Source: an uncultured bacterium
Lineage (GTDB): Bacteria > Verrucomicrobiota > Lentisphaeria > Victivallales > Victivallaceae
NCBI GenBank assembly: GCA_900551245.1
Contig: URVC01000023.1
Location: 1 to 56,126, forward strand
Length of the DNA: 56,126 bases
Direction: 5' to 3'
Both the position numbers and the translations under genes were made by a program. The notes beneath the pieces were generated by a model. That model saw only the letters and a list, made by a program, of their open reading frames with translations. It ran no database searches and had not been told where the DNA came from. Below are positions 42,149 to 49,642 of this stretch, in pieces (position 1 is the stretch's first letter; every line of letters begins with the position of its first letter).

Positions 42149-42159
42149 CGGAATTGCAA
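42131..42159 (-). promoter_or_regulatory. Promoter of the AraC-type regulator gene
   Basis: On the minus strand, TTGCAA (42154-42159), a 17-base spacer and TATATT (42131-42136). Transcription would start near 42124, directly before the ATG at 42123. Confidence 0.65.
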
Positions 42160-42203
42160 GTAAAATAAGAGAAAAATGCAATAAAACAACCGTTTTCTGC
42201 CAT

Positions 42204-42231
42204 TGCCGTTCCGGAAAAAGAACCGTATATT
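42204..42231 (+). promoter_or_regulatory. Promoter of the dehydroquinase-like/SDR operon
   Basis: TTGCCG (42204-42209), a 16-base spacer and TATATT (42226-42231), about 62 bases before the ATG at 42294. It is divergent from the AraC promoter, with 44 bases between the two -35 boxes. Confidence 0.6.
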
Positions 42232-42293
42232 ACGTCTGCAGAAGCGGAAAATCGCGGGAACAAACTCAACCTGTCGCATCCGGAGGTATCGAA

Positions 42294-43079
42294 ATGAGAC
42301 GGTTATTCTTCCAGAAACCCAACGCAACCGTAATCACCGCAATCATGACCGGCCAGACGCCGGAAAGCCTGATCGGCCAGTCGCGCGGCGCCGAATTCGA
42401 CGGCGCCGACGCCATCGCCGTCGATCTCTGCGACCTGCGGCCGGAGTTCCGCAACCGGGAGTCGCTCGAACGGGTCATCAACGCCGTGAATCTGCCCTTC
42501 ATGTTCTACTTCTACCGCAACGACCGCCACAAGATCGCCAACGACGACGAGAGCCGGCAGGGGCTGCTGCTCGCCGCGGCGGAGGCCGGCGGCGGCATGA
42601 TCGACGTGATGGGCGACCTCTACGACCCCTCCCCCAACGAGATCACCCGCAACCCCGAGGCGATCGCAAAACAGAAACAGCTGATCGCCAAAATCCACGA
42701 GATCGGCGCGCAGGTGGTGATGTCCTCCCACCCGAACAAGGCGATGAGCGCCGAAGCGATCCTCGAACAGCTCCGCGCCTTCGAACAGCGCGGCGTCGAT
42801 GTGGTGAAGATCGTCACCACCGCCGACACCGACGAGGAGTTCACCGAGACGGTCCGCGCGACCATGCTTCTCCACCGGGAGCTCAAGACGCCGTTCATCC
42901 ACCTCTGCAACGGCCGGTTCGGCCGGCTCCACCGCTACCTCGGGCTGAAGCTCGGCGTTTCGATCACCTTTGCGGTCCACAATTTCGAAGCGGACACCGG
43001 GTTCACTCAGCCCTCGGTGCGGTCGATGAAGAGCGTGGCGGAGATCATTCCCTGGCACATCGGCACCTTCTGCAACTAA
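42294..43079 (+). CDS. Type I 3-dehydroquinate dehydratase-like aldolase
   Basis: A 261-residue (beta/alpha)8 protein resembling type I dehydroquinases, which dehydrate 3-dehydroquinate through a Schiff base. The Schiff-base Lys172 lies in VVKIVTTA and the partner His146 in VVMSSHPNKA; MFYFYRND and GRFGRL carry likely substrate arginines. By eye, the Glu and Arg of the substrate-binding ILEWR segment of E. coli AroD are not kept here (AIAVDLCD), so the substrate may differ. The start at 42294 has CGGAGG. The SDR gene follows after 34 bases in the same operon, and an AraC regulator is divergent. A catabolic role toward a quinate- or shikimate-like compound is one possibility; shikimate biosynthesis is another. 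Confidence 0.75.
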   Translation: MRRLFFQKPNATVITAIMTGQTPESLIGQSRGAEFDGADAIAVDLCDLRPEFRNRESLERVINAVNLPFMFYFYRNDRHKIANDDESRQGLLLAAAEAGGGMIDVMGDLYDPSPNEITRNPEAIAKQKQLIAKIHEIGAQVVMSSHPNKAMSAEAILEQLRAFEQRGVDVVKIVTTADTDEEFTETVRATMLLHRELKTPFIHLCNGRFGRLHRYLGLKLGVSITFAVHNFEADTGFTQPSVRSMKSVAEIIPWHIGTFCN

Positions 43080-43113
43080 AAAAAAACCGGCAAACATCAA
43101 GGAACAGGACATC

Positions 43114-43845
43114 ATGAAGTTCGATCATCGAGTCGCCGTCATCACCGGCGCGGCCGGCAGAATCGGCCGCTCTCTCGCGGAAAAACTCTGTGCTGAGGGC
43201 GTCGCCGTCGCGCTGGCCGACCTCGCGGTGGAAAAAGCGGAAGCCGTCGCCGCCTCCCTCCGGGAGAAGGGCGGAAACGCCCGCGCCTACTCCCTCGACG
43301 TGCAGGCGCCCGAGAGCGTGCAGGCGATGGCGGAACAGGTGCTGGCCGACTTCGGCAAGGTGGACATCCTCGTCAACAACGCCGGCGTCTGGCTGCCGTC
43401 ACTGGTCTCCGAAACCAGCGAGGAACAGTGGCTCCGGATGATCGACATCAACCTCAACGGCACCTTCCGGGTCACCCGGGCGTTTCTGCCGTCGATGCAG
43501 GCAAACGGCTACGGCCGGATCCTCCAGCTCGGCTCCATCGCCGGAGAGGTCGGTCTGCCCTGCTACGCCGGATATTCCGCCGCCAAAGCGGGCGTCATCA
43601 TGCTGACCAAGGTGATGGCGATGGAGCTGGCCAAAAAGAACATCACGGTCAACTGCGTCTCCCCCGGCATGATCGGCGACGACATCAAATCCACGTCCTA
43701 CACCTGGATCGGGCGCACGGGCCTCGGGGAGGAGGTGGCGGATCTGCTCCTCTTCCTCGCCGGCGACGACGCCTCGTTCATCACCGGCGTGGACTACACC
43801 ATCGACGGCGGGCGCATCCTCGGACCGCACGGCAACGACCTCTGA
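43114..43845 (+). CDS. SDR-family NAD(P)-dependent oxidoreductase
   Basis: A 243-residue classical short-chain dehydrogenase. TGAAGRIG binds the cofactor, DVLVNNAG-type sequence appears as DILVNNAGVW, the catalytic serine lies in LQLGSIAGE, and YSAAK holds Tyr and Lys. SPGMIGDDI and ITGVDYTIDGG end the fold as expected. The Asp after the second strand (ALADLAVEKAEAV) suggests preference for NAD over NADP. It likely oxidises or reduces a hydroxyl group on the substrate handled by the neighbouring dehydroquinase-like enzyme; that link is inference from the operon. ACAGGACA before the ATG is a weak ribosome site. Confidence 0.92.
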   Translation: MKFDHRVAVITGAAGRIGRSLAEKLCAEGVAVALADLAVEKAEAVAASLREKGGNARAYSLDVQAPESVQAMAEQVLADFGKVDILVNNAGVWLPSLVSETSEEQWLRMIDINLNGTFRVTRAFLPSMQANGYGRILQLGSIAGEVGLPCYAGYSAAKAGVIMLTKVMAMELAKKNITVNCVSPGMIGDDIKSTSYTWIGRTGLGEEVADLLLFLAGDDASFITGVDYTIDGGRILGPHGNDL

Positions 43846-43938
43846 ACCGGGTTTGATTCATTTGCATAAAAGGTTCCGTTTTTTCGAAACCGCCCGGCTC
43901 TTTGCACACTCTTTTACAGAAAAAGCCGCCGGGCGGAT

Positions 43939-43966
43939 TTGAGAAAACCGCTTCCGCCGCTATCTT
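43939..43966 (+). promoter_or_regulatory. Promoter of the epimerase-like gene
   Basis: TTGAGA (43939-43944), a 16-base spacer and TATCTT (43961-43966), about 70 bases before the ATG. An 8-bp inverted repeat (CCGCCCGG at 43890-43897, CCGGGCGG at 43929-43936) ends just before the -35 and may be a terminator remnant or an operator. Confidence 0.5.
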
Positions 43967-44035
43967 GAAAAAAGAGCCGGAATTCCAGCCACACGGCAGC
44001 CGGCGCGGTTCAATTCGTTTTTGAGGTGAAAGAAG

Positions 44036-45037
44036 ATGGATCATCCGAAAAAAGTTCTCGTTCTCGGCGCCACCGGCGCGATGGGGCAGTATCTGGTTCC
44101 CCGCCTTGCCTCGATGGGCTATCAGGTGGACGCGGTCGCCCTGGTCGACCCGAAAGAGCCGGTTCCCGGCGTAAACTTCCTCAAAGCCAACGTCAAGGAG
44201 CCGGGGGTCCTGCCGCGCCTTCTGGAGAACCGTTACGACGGCATCGTCGACTTCATGATCTACTCCTCGTGGGAGCTGCCCGGCCGCCTCGCCTGCTTCC
44301 TCGACCACACCGGTCACTACATCTACCTCTCCAGCTACCGGATCTACGACAACAAGGAGCATCCGATCCGCGAGAGTTCGCCCCGGCTGATCGACGCCTC
44401 CGAAAACATCGTGCTGCGCAACTCGGACGACTATTCGATTTACAAGGCGCGCGGCGAGAACATTCTGCGCAGCTTCCCCCGGAAGAACTGGACCATCATC
44501 CGCCCCGCCATCACCTATTCGCTCATGCGCTATCAGCTCGTGACGCTGGAGGCCCCGAACACCGTCGGCCGCGCCCGCGCCGGCAAGGCGGCGGTGGTGC
44601 CGGAGCAGGCGAAGAACGTGCAGGCCACCATGAGCTGGGCCGGCGACGTCGCCCGGATGATCGCCGGACTGCTCTTCCTCGATCAGGCGCGCGGCGAGAC
44701 CTACACCGTCTCCACCTCCGAACACCGCACCTGGGGCGAGATCGCCGACTACTACAAGGAGATCTGCAACCTTCAGTCGATCTGGGTGGACAAGGAGGAG
44801 TACATCTCGATTCTGAATCCCGATCCGTACAGCTTCGGCGCCCGGTGGCAGCTCGAATACGACCGGCTCTTCGACCGGATCGTCGACAATTCGAAGATCC
44901 TCGCCGCCACCGGAATGACCCAGGCGGAGCTCATGCCCCTCTACGACGGGCTGGAGCACGAGATCTCCCGCTGTCCGGCGGATGTCGAGTGGCCGGTCAA
45001 CGAACGGATGGATTCCTTCCTCGCAAACCGGAAGTAG
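44036..45037 (+). CDS. NAD-dependent epimerase/dehydratase-family protein
   Basis: A 333-residue extended SDR. VLVLGATGAMGQYLVPRLASMG is the Rossmann glycine motif. HYIYLSSYRIYDN is the serine segment, and DDYSIYKARGENIL gives the YXXXK pair, so the triad is complete. WTIIRPAITYSL and AGDVARMIAGLLF are the usual later elements. It fits nucleotide-sugar epimerases or dehydratases and the RNA-binding CSP41-like relatives equally well. It stands alone with its own promoter and ends 9 bases from the convergent OYE gene. Substrate is not readable. Confidence 0.85.
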   Translation: MDHPKKVLVLGATGAMGQYLVPRLASMGYQVDAVALVDPKEPVPGVNFLKANVKEPGVLPRLLENRYDGIVDFMIYSSWELPGRLACFLDHTGHYIYLSSYRIYDNKEHPIRESSPRLIDASENIVLRNSDDYSIYKARGENILRSFPRKNWTIIRPAITYSLMRYQLVTLEAPNTVGRARAGKAAVVPEQAKNVQATMSWAGDVARMIAGLLFLDQARGETYTVSTSEHRTWGEIADYYKEICNLQSIWVDKEEYISILNPDPYSFGARWQLEYDRLFDRIVDNSKILAATGMTQAELMPLYDGLEHEISRCPADVEWPVNERMDSFLANRK

Positions 45038-45046
45038 CCGAAAGGG

Positions 45047-46126
45047 TCACTTCCGGCGCGGACAGCCGAAGGAGCGCCCGGCGACGATCGGCCGGAAGCA
45101 GCCGTTGCAACGGTCGCAGGCGGCGGGCGCCATCTCTCCGGTGTGCCAGCGCAGCACCAGCTTCGGCTCGCGGATCAGCGGCCGTGAAAGGGAGATGAGG
45201 TCGCAAACCCCTTTCGTCACGGTCTCCATGCAGGTGAAGAACTCCCGGAACCCGCCGACCAGAATGACCGGAATCCGGACCGCGCTCCGCACCCGGCAGG
45301 CGGTGTCGACGTAGTAGGGGCCGCCATTGACCGCGCGGACCGAACCGAGTTCCGGCGGCGCCGCGGGGACTCCGCCGGAGAGTTCGATTGCATCGACGCC
45401 GAGCGTTTCGAGTTTCCGGCAAAGTTCGACGCAATCGGCCGCCTGAAAGCCGTCGGCGACAAAATCCTCACTGTTGATCTTGACCAGCACCGGGAACGCG
45501 GGGCCGACCGCCCGCCGGATCTCCGCGACCACCTCGCAGAGGAAGCGGGAGCGGTTTTCCGGCGAACCGCCGTACTCGTCGGTTCTGCGGTTGTAGTGGC
45601 CCGAGAGGAACTGGCTCAGCAAATACCCGTGGGCGGCGTGGATCTGGACGCCGTCAAATCCGGCTTCCCGCGCCCGGACCGCCGCCTCGGCGAACTGTTC
45701 GACCAGCTGTCCGATCTCTCCGGAGGAAAGGGCGCGGCAGGGAGGGCGGCGCGACGAAGCCGGAAACGGCGACGGACCGGCGGCGGTCTCCGGATCGAGT
45801 GCGAATCCCCCCGCGTGAGCCAGCTGCAGAACAATCCGGCTCTCGAGCCGGTGGATCTTTTCCACCGGCTCCGCCCAGGGGGCGATGCAGGCGTCCGTCG
45901 CGGCGGACGCCTGGTTGCGTCCGGCCCGTCCGGCGGGGGCGACAAAGGCGTGGCCGGAGACGATCAGCCCGACCTCCCCGTCGGCCAGTCCGGTCAGGAT
46001 CTCTTCGAGGCGCCGGTTCCAGAGGCCGTCGGGGCCGAGCACCCCTTCGTGGGTCGCCGACCGCACAAAGCGGTTCGGCACGGTCATGGTGTTGATCTTC
46101 ACCGGAGTAAACAGAATGTTGGCCAT
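45047..46126 (-). CDS. Old-yellow-enzyme family FMN oxidoreductase with Fe-S motif
   Basis: A 359-residue flavin oxidoreductase. The FMN barrel has FTPVKINTMTVPNRFVRSAT, LQLAHAGG, FDGVQIHAAHGYLLSQFLS, YNRRTDEYGGSPENRSRF and VILVGGF. The C-terminus has CXXCXXC then 11 residues then C (CDRCNGCFRPIVAGRSFGC), the 4Fe-4S pattern of the 2,4-dienoyl-CoA-reductase-like branch, but the large C-terminal NAD/FAD half of those enzymes is absent. The start at 46126 has AGGGGG upstream. It is the last gene of a five-gene operon after mutS, 33 bases away. The substrate is probably an alpha,beta-unsaturated carbonyl. Confidence 0.88.
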   Translation of the reverse strand: MANILFTPVKINTMTVPNRFVRSATHEGVLGPDGLWNRRLEEILTGLADGEVGLIVSGHAFVAPAGRAGRNQASAATDACIAPWAEPVEKIHRLESRIVLQLAHAGGFALDPETAAGPSPFPASSRRPPCRALSSGEIGQLVEQFAEAAVRAREAGFDGVQIHAAHGYLLSQFLSGHYNRRTDEYGGSPENRSRFLCEVVAEIRRAVGPAFPVLVKINSEDFVADGFQAADCVELCRKLETLGVDAIELSGGVPAAPPELGSVRAVNGGPYYVDTACRVRSAVRIPVILVGGFREFFTCMETVTKGVCDLISLSRPLIREPKLVLRWHTGEMAPAACDRCNGCFRPIVAGRSFGCPRRK

Positions 46127-46159
46127 GGTCCCCCTCACATCGTTTCCCCCGCCGCCCGG

Positions 46160-48688
46160 TCAGAGCAGCCGGAGCTGGATCATATCATCGTTTTCCTCCG
46201 CGGCGCCCTTGCGCCGGCGGGAACGGACGGTATTGCGCGGCAGCTGGGCGATGGCGTCGCGCGGCGCGTCGGCGGCCTTCTCCAGAAGTTCGAGAATCAC
46301 GTTGGCCCGTTCGATGACCGGAGCCGGAATCCCCGCCAGCTTGGCGACGTGGATGCCGTAGCTGCGGTCGCTGGCGCCGGGGACGATCTGCCGCAGGAAG
46401 ATGATCTGGTCGCCGTACTCCTTGACCGCGACGTTGTAGTTGTTGACGCCGCGGCGGGTCTGCGCCAGTTCGGTAAGTTCGTGGTAGTGGGTGGCGAACT
46501 GGGTCCGGCAGCGGCACTGCGGGTCGTCGTGCAGGAACTCCGCCACCGCCCAGGCGATCGACAGCCCGTCGAAGGTGCTGGTGCCCCGGCCGATCTCGTC
46601 GAGAATCACCAGACTTTTCGGCGTGACATGGTTGAGGATGTTCGCGGTCTCGACCATCTCCACCATGAAGGTGCTCTGCCCGCGGGCGAGATCGTCCGCC
46701 GCGCCGACCCGGGTGAAGATACGGTCCACCAGCCCGATTTCGGCCGATTCCGCCGGAATGAACGAGCCCATCTGCGCCATGATGACCAGAAGGGCGGTCT
46801 GGCGGATGTAGGTGGATTTGCCCGCCATGTTCGGGCCGGTGATGATCATCATCCGGTTGCGGTCGCCGTCGAGCAGGCAGTCGTTGGGGACGAATTTTTC
46901 CGCGCCGAGCAGCGCATCCAGCACCGGATGGCGGCCGCCGCGGATGATCAGCCGGTCGTCCTCGAAGATGCGCGGGCGGCAGTAGCGGTGGAGCCGGGCG
47001 CATTCGGCCAGCGAAGCGAGCGCATCGACCTCGGCGAGCACGTCGGCGGCGTTCTGAATCTTCGCGGTGAATCCGAGCACATATTCGCGCAGCTCCTGAA
47101 AGAGCTGGTATTCGAGCGCGCGCGCCTTCTCCTCGGAGCCGAGGATCTTGCTCTCCAGCTCCTTGAGTTCCGGCGTGATGAACCGCTCGGCGTTGACCAG
47201 CGTCTGTTTGCGGATATAGTCCTCCGGCACCGCGGCGAGGTTGGCCTTGCTCACCTCGATGTAGTAGCCGAAGACCGAATTGAACTTCACCTTGAGCGAC
47301 TTGATGCCGGTGCGCTCCTGTTCGCGCTGCTGGATCTGCGAAAGCCAGCTCTTGCCGTCGGTGGCGGCGGCGCGCAGTTCGTCGAGCTGCGGGGAGAATC
47401 CCGCCCGGATTACGCCGCCGTCGGCGAGCAGTGCCGGCGTCTCGTCGGCGATCGCGGCATCGATCCGTTCGGTGAGTTCCGGGAAGAGTTCGAGCCGGGA
47501 GTTGAGCTGTTCGAGCAGCGGCGCGGCGAAGACGCCGAGCAGCGTCTTGACGCCGGGGAGCACCCGGAGCGAAGCCGAGAGCGTCTGCAGGTCGCGCGGC
47601 CCGGCGCTGCCGACGTTGAGTCTGCCGACGATCCGCTCCAGATCGCGGACGACGCCGATGGTCTCGCGCAGTTCGGCCAGCGTCAGCGGGTCGAGGGTGA
47701 ACTGTTCGACCGCGTCGAGCCGGGCGACGATGGCGTCGTGGTCGCAGAGCGGCCGGAGCAGCCAGCCGCGCAGACGGCGGCCGCCCATCGGGGTGACGGT
47801 GTGGTCGAGCACGCCGAGCAGGGAGCCGTTCTTGCCGGAGCCGAACATGGTCTCGACCAGTTCGAGGTTGCGCTGAGAGATCGAATCCAGCTCGAGCGAA
47901 TGGTCCAGCGAATAGAGTTCGAGCCGGTTGATGTGGGCGGCGTCCTGCCGGAGGTTCTCGGTGGCGTAACGGAGCACCGCGCCGGCGGCGGCAACCGAAA
48001 GCGGCAGGTCGCGGCAGCCGAATCCGTCGAGGGTGGCGACCTGAAAATGTTCCTTGAGGAAGGATTCCGAGCGTTCGAATTCGAACTCGTCGGAGTCGAG
48101 CTCGGTCCAGAGGATCTTGTTCCGGGTCTCCGGCCAGGAGTCGTTGGCGCGGAACTCGGCCGCGAGCTTGTGGGAGATGACGCATTCGCGGGTGTTGAGC
48201 CGGTCAAGTTCGGTCCGGAGCTTCTCCGGCGAAGCGGTTTCGGTGACCCGGAACTCTCCGGTGCTGATGTCGAGACTGGCCAGCGCACTGCGGTCGCGCC
48301 CCGCGACGAGGGCGGTGAGATAGTTGTTGCAGGCCGGGTTGAGCAGTGCGTTGTCGATGATCGTGCCCGGTGTGATGATGCGGGTCACCTGCCGCTTGAC
48401 GATTCCCTGCGCCAGCTTGGGGTCCTCCATCTGCTCGGCGATGGCGACTTTGACGCCCGCCGCCACCAGCCGGGGGAGGTAGTTCTCCAGCGCGTGGTAG
48501 GGGAAGCCGCACATCGGCACCCCCTGCCGCTTGGTGAGGGTGAGTTCGAGCACGGAACTCACCCGTTCGGCATCCTCGAAGAACTCCTCGTAGAAGTCGC
48601 CGAGCCGGAAGAGCAGCACCGCATCGGCGGGGATCGACGCCTTCGCCTCCCGGTACTGCCGCATCATCGGGGTGAGATTCTCTTCCAT
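46160..48688 (-). CDS. mutS: DNA mismatch repair protein MutS
   Basis: An 842-residue MutS. The N-terminal mismatch-reading motif FRLGDFYEEFFEDA near residue 28 is intact, followed by LTKRQGVPMCGFPYHALENYL. The clamp and connector regions are complete, with RRLRGWLLRPLCD and VFGYYIEVSKANL. The ATPase has GPNMAGKSTYIRQTALL, STFMVEMVETANIL, VILDEIGRGTSTFDGLSIAWAV and the FATHYHELTEL signature. The short charged C-terminus may lack the MutS tetramer tail. It binds mismatches and starts repair with MutL (not in the window). The start at 48688 (MEENLTPMM) is the family start; the open frame continues far upstream without homology. Confidence 0.97.
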   Translation of the reverse strand: MEENLTPMMRQYREAKASIPADAVLLFRLGDFYEEFFEDAERVSSVLELTLTKRQGVPMCGFPYHALENYLPRLVAAGVKVAIAEQMEDPKLAQGIVKRQVTRIITPGTIIDNALLNPACNNYLTALVAGRDRSALASLDISTGEFRVTETASPEKLRTELDRLNTRECVISHKLAAEFRANDSWPETRNKILWTELDSDEFEFERSESFLKEHFQVATLDGFGCRDLPLSVAAAGAVLRYATENLRQDAAHINRLELYSLDHSLELDSISQRNLELVETMFGSGKNGSLLGVLDHTVTPMGGRRLRGWLLRPLCDHDAIVARLDAVEQFTLDPLTLAELRETIGVVRDLERIVGRLNVGSAGPRDLQTLSASLRVLPGVKTLLGVFAAPLLEQLNSRLELFPELTERIDAAIADETPALLADGGVIRAGFSPQLDELRAAATDGKSWLSQIQQREQERTGIKSLKVKFNSVFGYYIEVSKANLAAVPEDYIRKQTLVNAERFITPELKELESKILGSEEKARALEYQLFQELREYVLGFTAKIQNAADVLAEVDALASLAECARLHRYCRPRIFEDDRLIIRGGRHPVLDALLGAEKFVPNDCLLDGDRNRMMIITGPNMAGKSTYIRQTALLVIMAQMGSFIPAESAEIGLVDRIFTRVGAADDLARGQSTFMVEMVETANILNHVTPKSLVILDEIGRGTSTFDGLSIAWAVAEFLHDDPQCRCRTQFATHYHELTELAQTRRGVNNYNVAVKEYGDQIIFLRQIVPGASDRSYGIHVAKLAGIPAPVIERANVILELLEKAADAPRDAIAQLPRNTVRSRRRKGAAEENDDMIQLRLL

Positions 48689-48705
48689 CCGGACCGGTTC
48701 CCCCT

Positions 48706-49257
48706 CTATTCCTTCACGTACTTGCCGATTCCGGTGACCGCTTCGATCCGGCCGATGTAGAAGCTGTGGTAATCGCGGTCGGGGTAGTGCTCCTCCACCA
48801 GGGATTTGAGGAAGAAATTGCGGCCGTCGAGCCTGCCGCGGCAGAGCCGGGTGCACTCCACGGCGAGTTCCGCCTCGCGGTAGATCGGGGCGTCGACCTT
48901 CTTCGCCGCGACCGGGGTGAGTCCGGCGCGGGCGATCTTGTCCGGCACGTCGCGCCCGGAGACGCTGCCGAGCTGTTCGACCACCTCCTGATATTTCCGG
49001 TCGGAAAATCCGCAGAGCGTGAAGGTGGAATACTCTTCGAGAAATTCGAAGGTCCGCCGCTGGGGGCGGACAAAGACGATCGCCGCCGGCACGCCCCACA
49101 GTTCACCGAAAAATCCGCTGCTGACCGGCATCGCGTTGAACATTCCGGTGACGAACTCCCCGGAGGTGAGCAACATGCGTCTTCTGTTCCAGATGGAAAA
49201 AATTCCGGCATCGAACTCATCGAGTCCGATCGGTCGTTTGGCACGTTTTCCGAGCAT
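48706..49257 (-). CDS. Flavin reductase-like FMN-binding protein
   Basis: A 183-residue protein of the flavin reductase-like/FMN-binding split barrel type. GEFVTGMFNAMPVSSGFFGELWGVPAAIVFVRPQR (in part) and FTLCGFSDRKYQ match the family core; VECTRLCRGRL and HSFYIGRIEAV complete it. Such proteins bind FMN and serve as NAD(P)H:flavin reductases or as oxidoreductases of unknown substrate. GGGAGAGG lies 4 bases before the ATG. It is between folB and mutS in one operon and could supply reduced flavin to the OYE enzyme encoded downstream; that is inference. Confidence 0.85.
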   Translation of the reverse strand: MLGKRAKRPIGLDEFDAGIFSIWNRRRMLLTSGEFVTGMFNAMPVSSGFFGELWGVPAAIVFVRPQRRTFEFLEEYSTFTLCGFSDRKYQEVVEQLGSVSGRDVPDKIARAGLTPVAAKKVDAPIYREAELAVECTRLCRGRLDGRNFFLKSLVEEHYPDRDYHSFYIGRIEAVTGIGKYVKE

Positions 49258-49272
49258 CGTACCTCTCCCCGC

Positions 49273-49629
49273 CTAACGGCTGCGCCCGGTTGTGATTTCG
49301 ACGGCGACGGCGCGGGCGTAACGCGCGGCACCGGGTTTCTCCACCCGCACACGGACCTGCTCCACCGGCGGATATTCGAGCACCAGTTCGCCGATGGCGC
49401 CGGCGAGCCGTTCGATCAGCAGAAAGCTCGATTCCGAGGCCAGGCGGGTGATCCGTTCTTCGATTTCGGCGTAATTGACCGTATCCTCCAGCGCATCGCT
49501 CGCCGCCGCGCGGGAGAGATCGAGGCTGATTTCGACGTCGATCACCACCGCCTGGCGGCGGAGCCGTTCCGCCGGATAGACGCCGATGACCGGATTGACC
49601 CGGAGGCCGGAGAGAAAAATTCTGTCCAC
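49273..49629 (-). CDS. folB: Dihydroneopterin aldolase
   Basis: A 118-residue FolB, which splits 7,8-dihydroneopterin in folate biosynthesis. DRIFLSGLRVNPVIGVYPAER is the usual N-terminus with the active-site Glu after the Gly-Val-Tyr segment, VVIDVEISLDL follows, DTVNYAEI is the substrate segment and VRVEKPGA carries the catalytic Lys. The start is GTG at 49629 with GGGAGG 5 bases upstream. It is separated by 13-15 bases from neighbours on both sides. No other folate gene is in the window. Confidence 0.92.
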   Translation of the reverse strand: MDRIFLSGLRVNPVIGVYPAERLRRQAVVIDVEISLDLSRAAASDALEDTVNYAEIEERITRLASESSFLLIERLAGAIGELVLEYPPVEQVRVRVEKPGAARYARAVAVEITTGRSR

Positions 49630-49642
49630 GCGCGCCTCCCGG

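Noticed and set aside
45596..48760. A 1054-codon plus-strand frame opposite mutS and the OYE gene
   Set aside because: MutS and OYE motifs are complete on the minus strand; the plus product is Arg/Gly/Asp/Val-rich with no fold.
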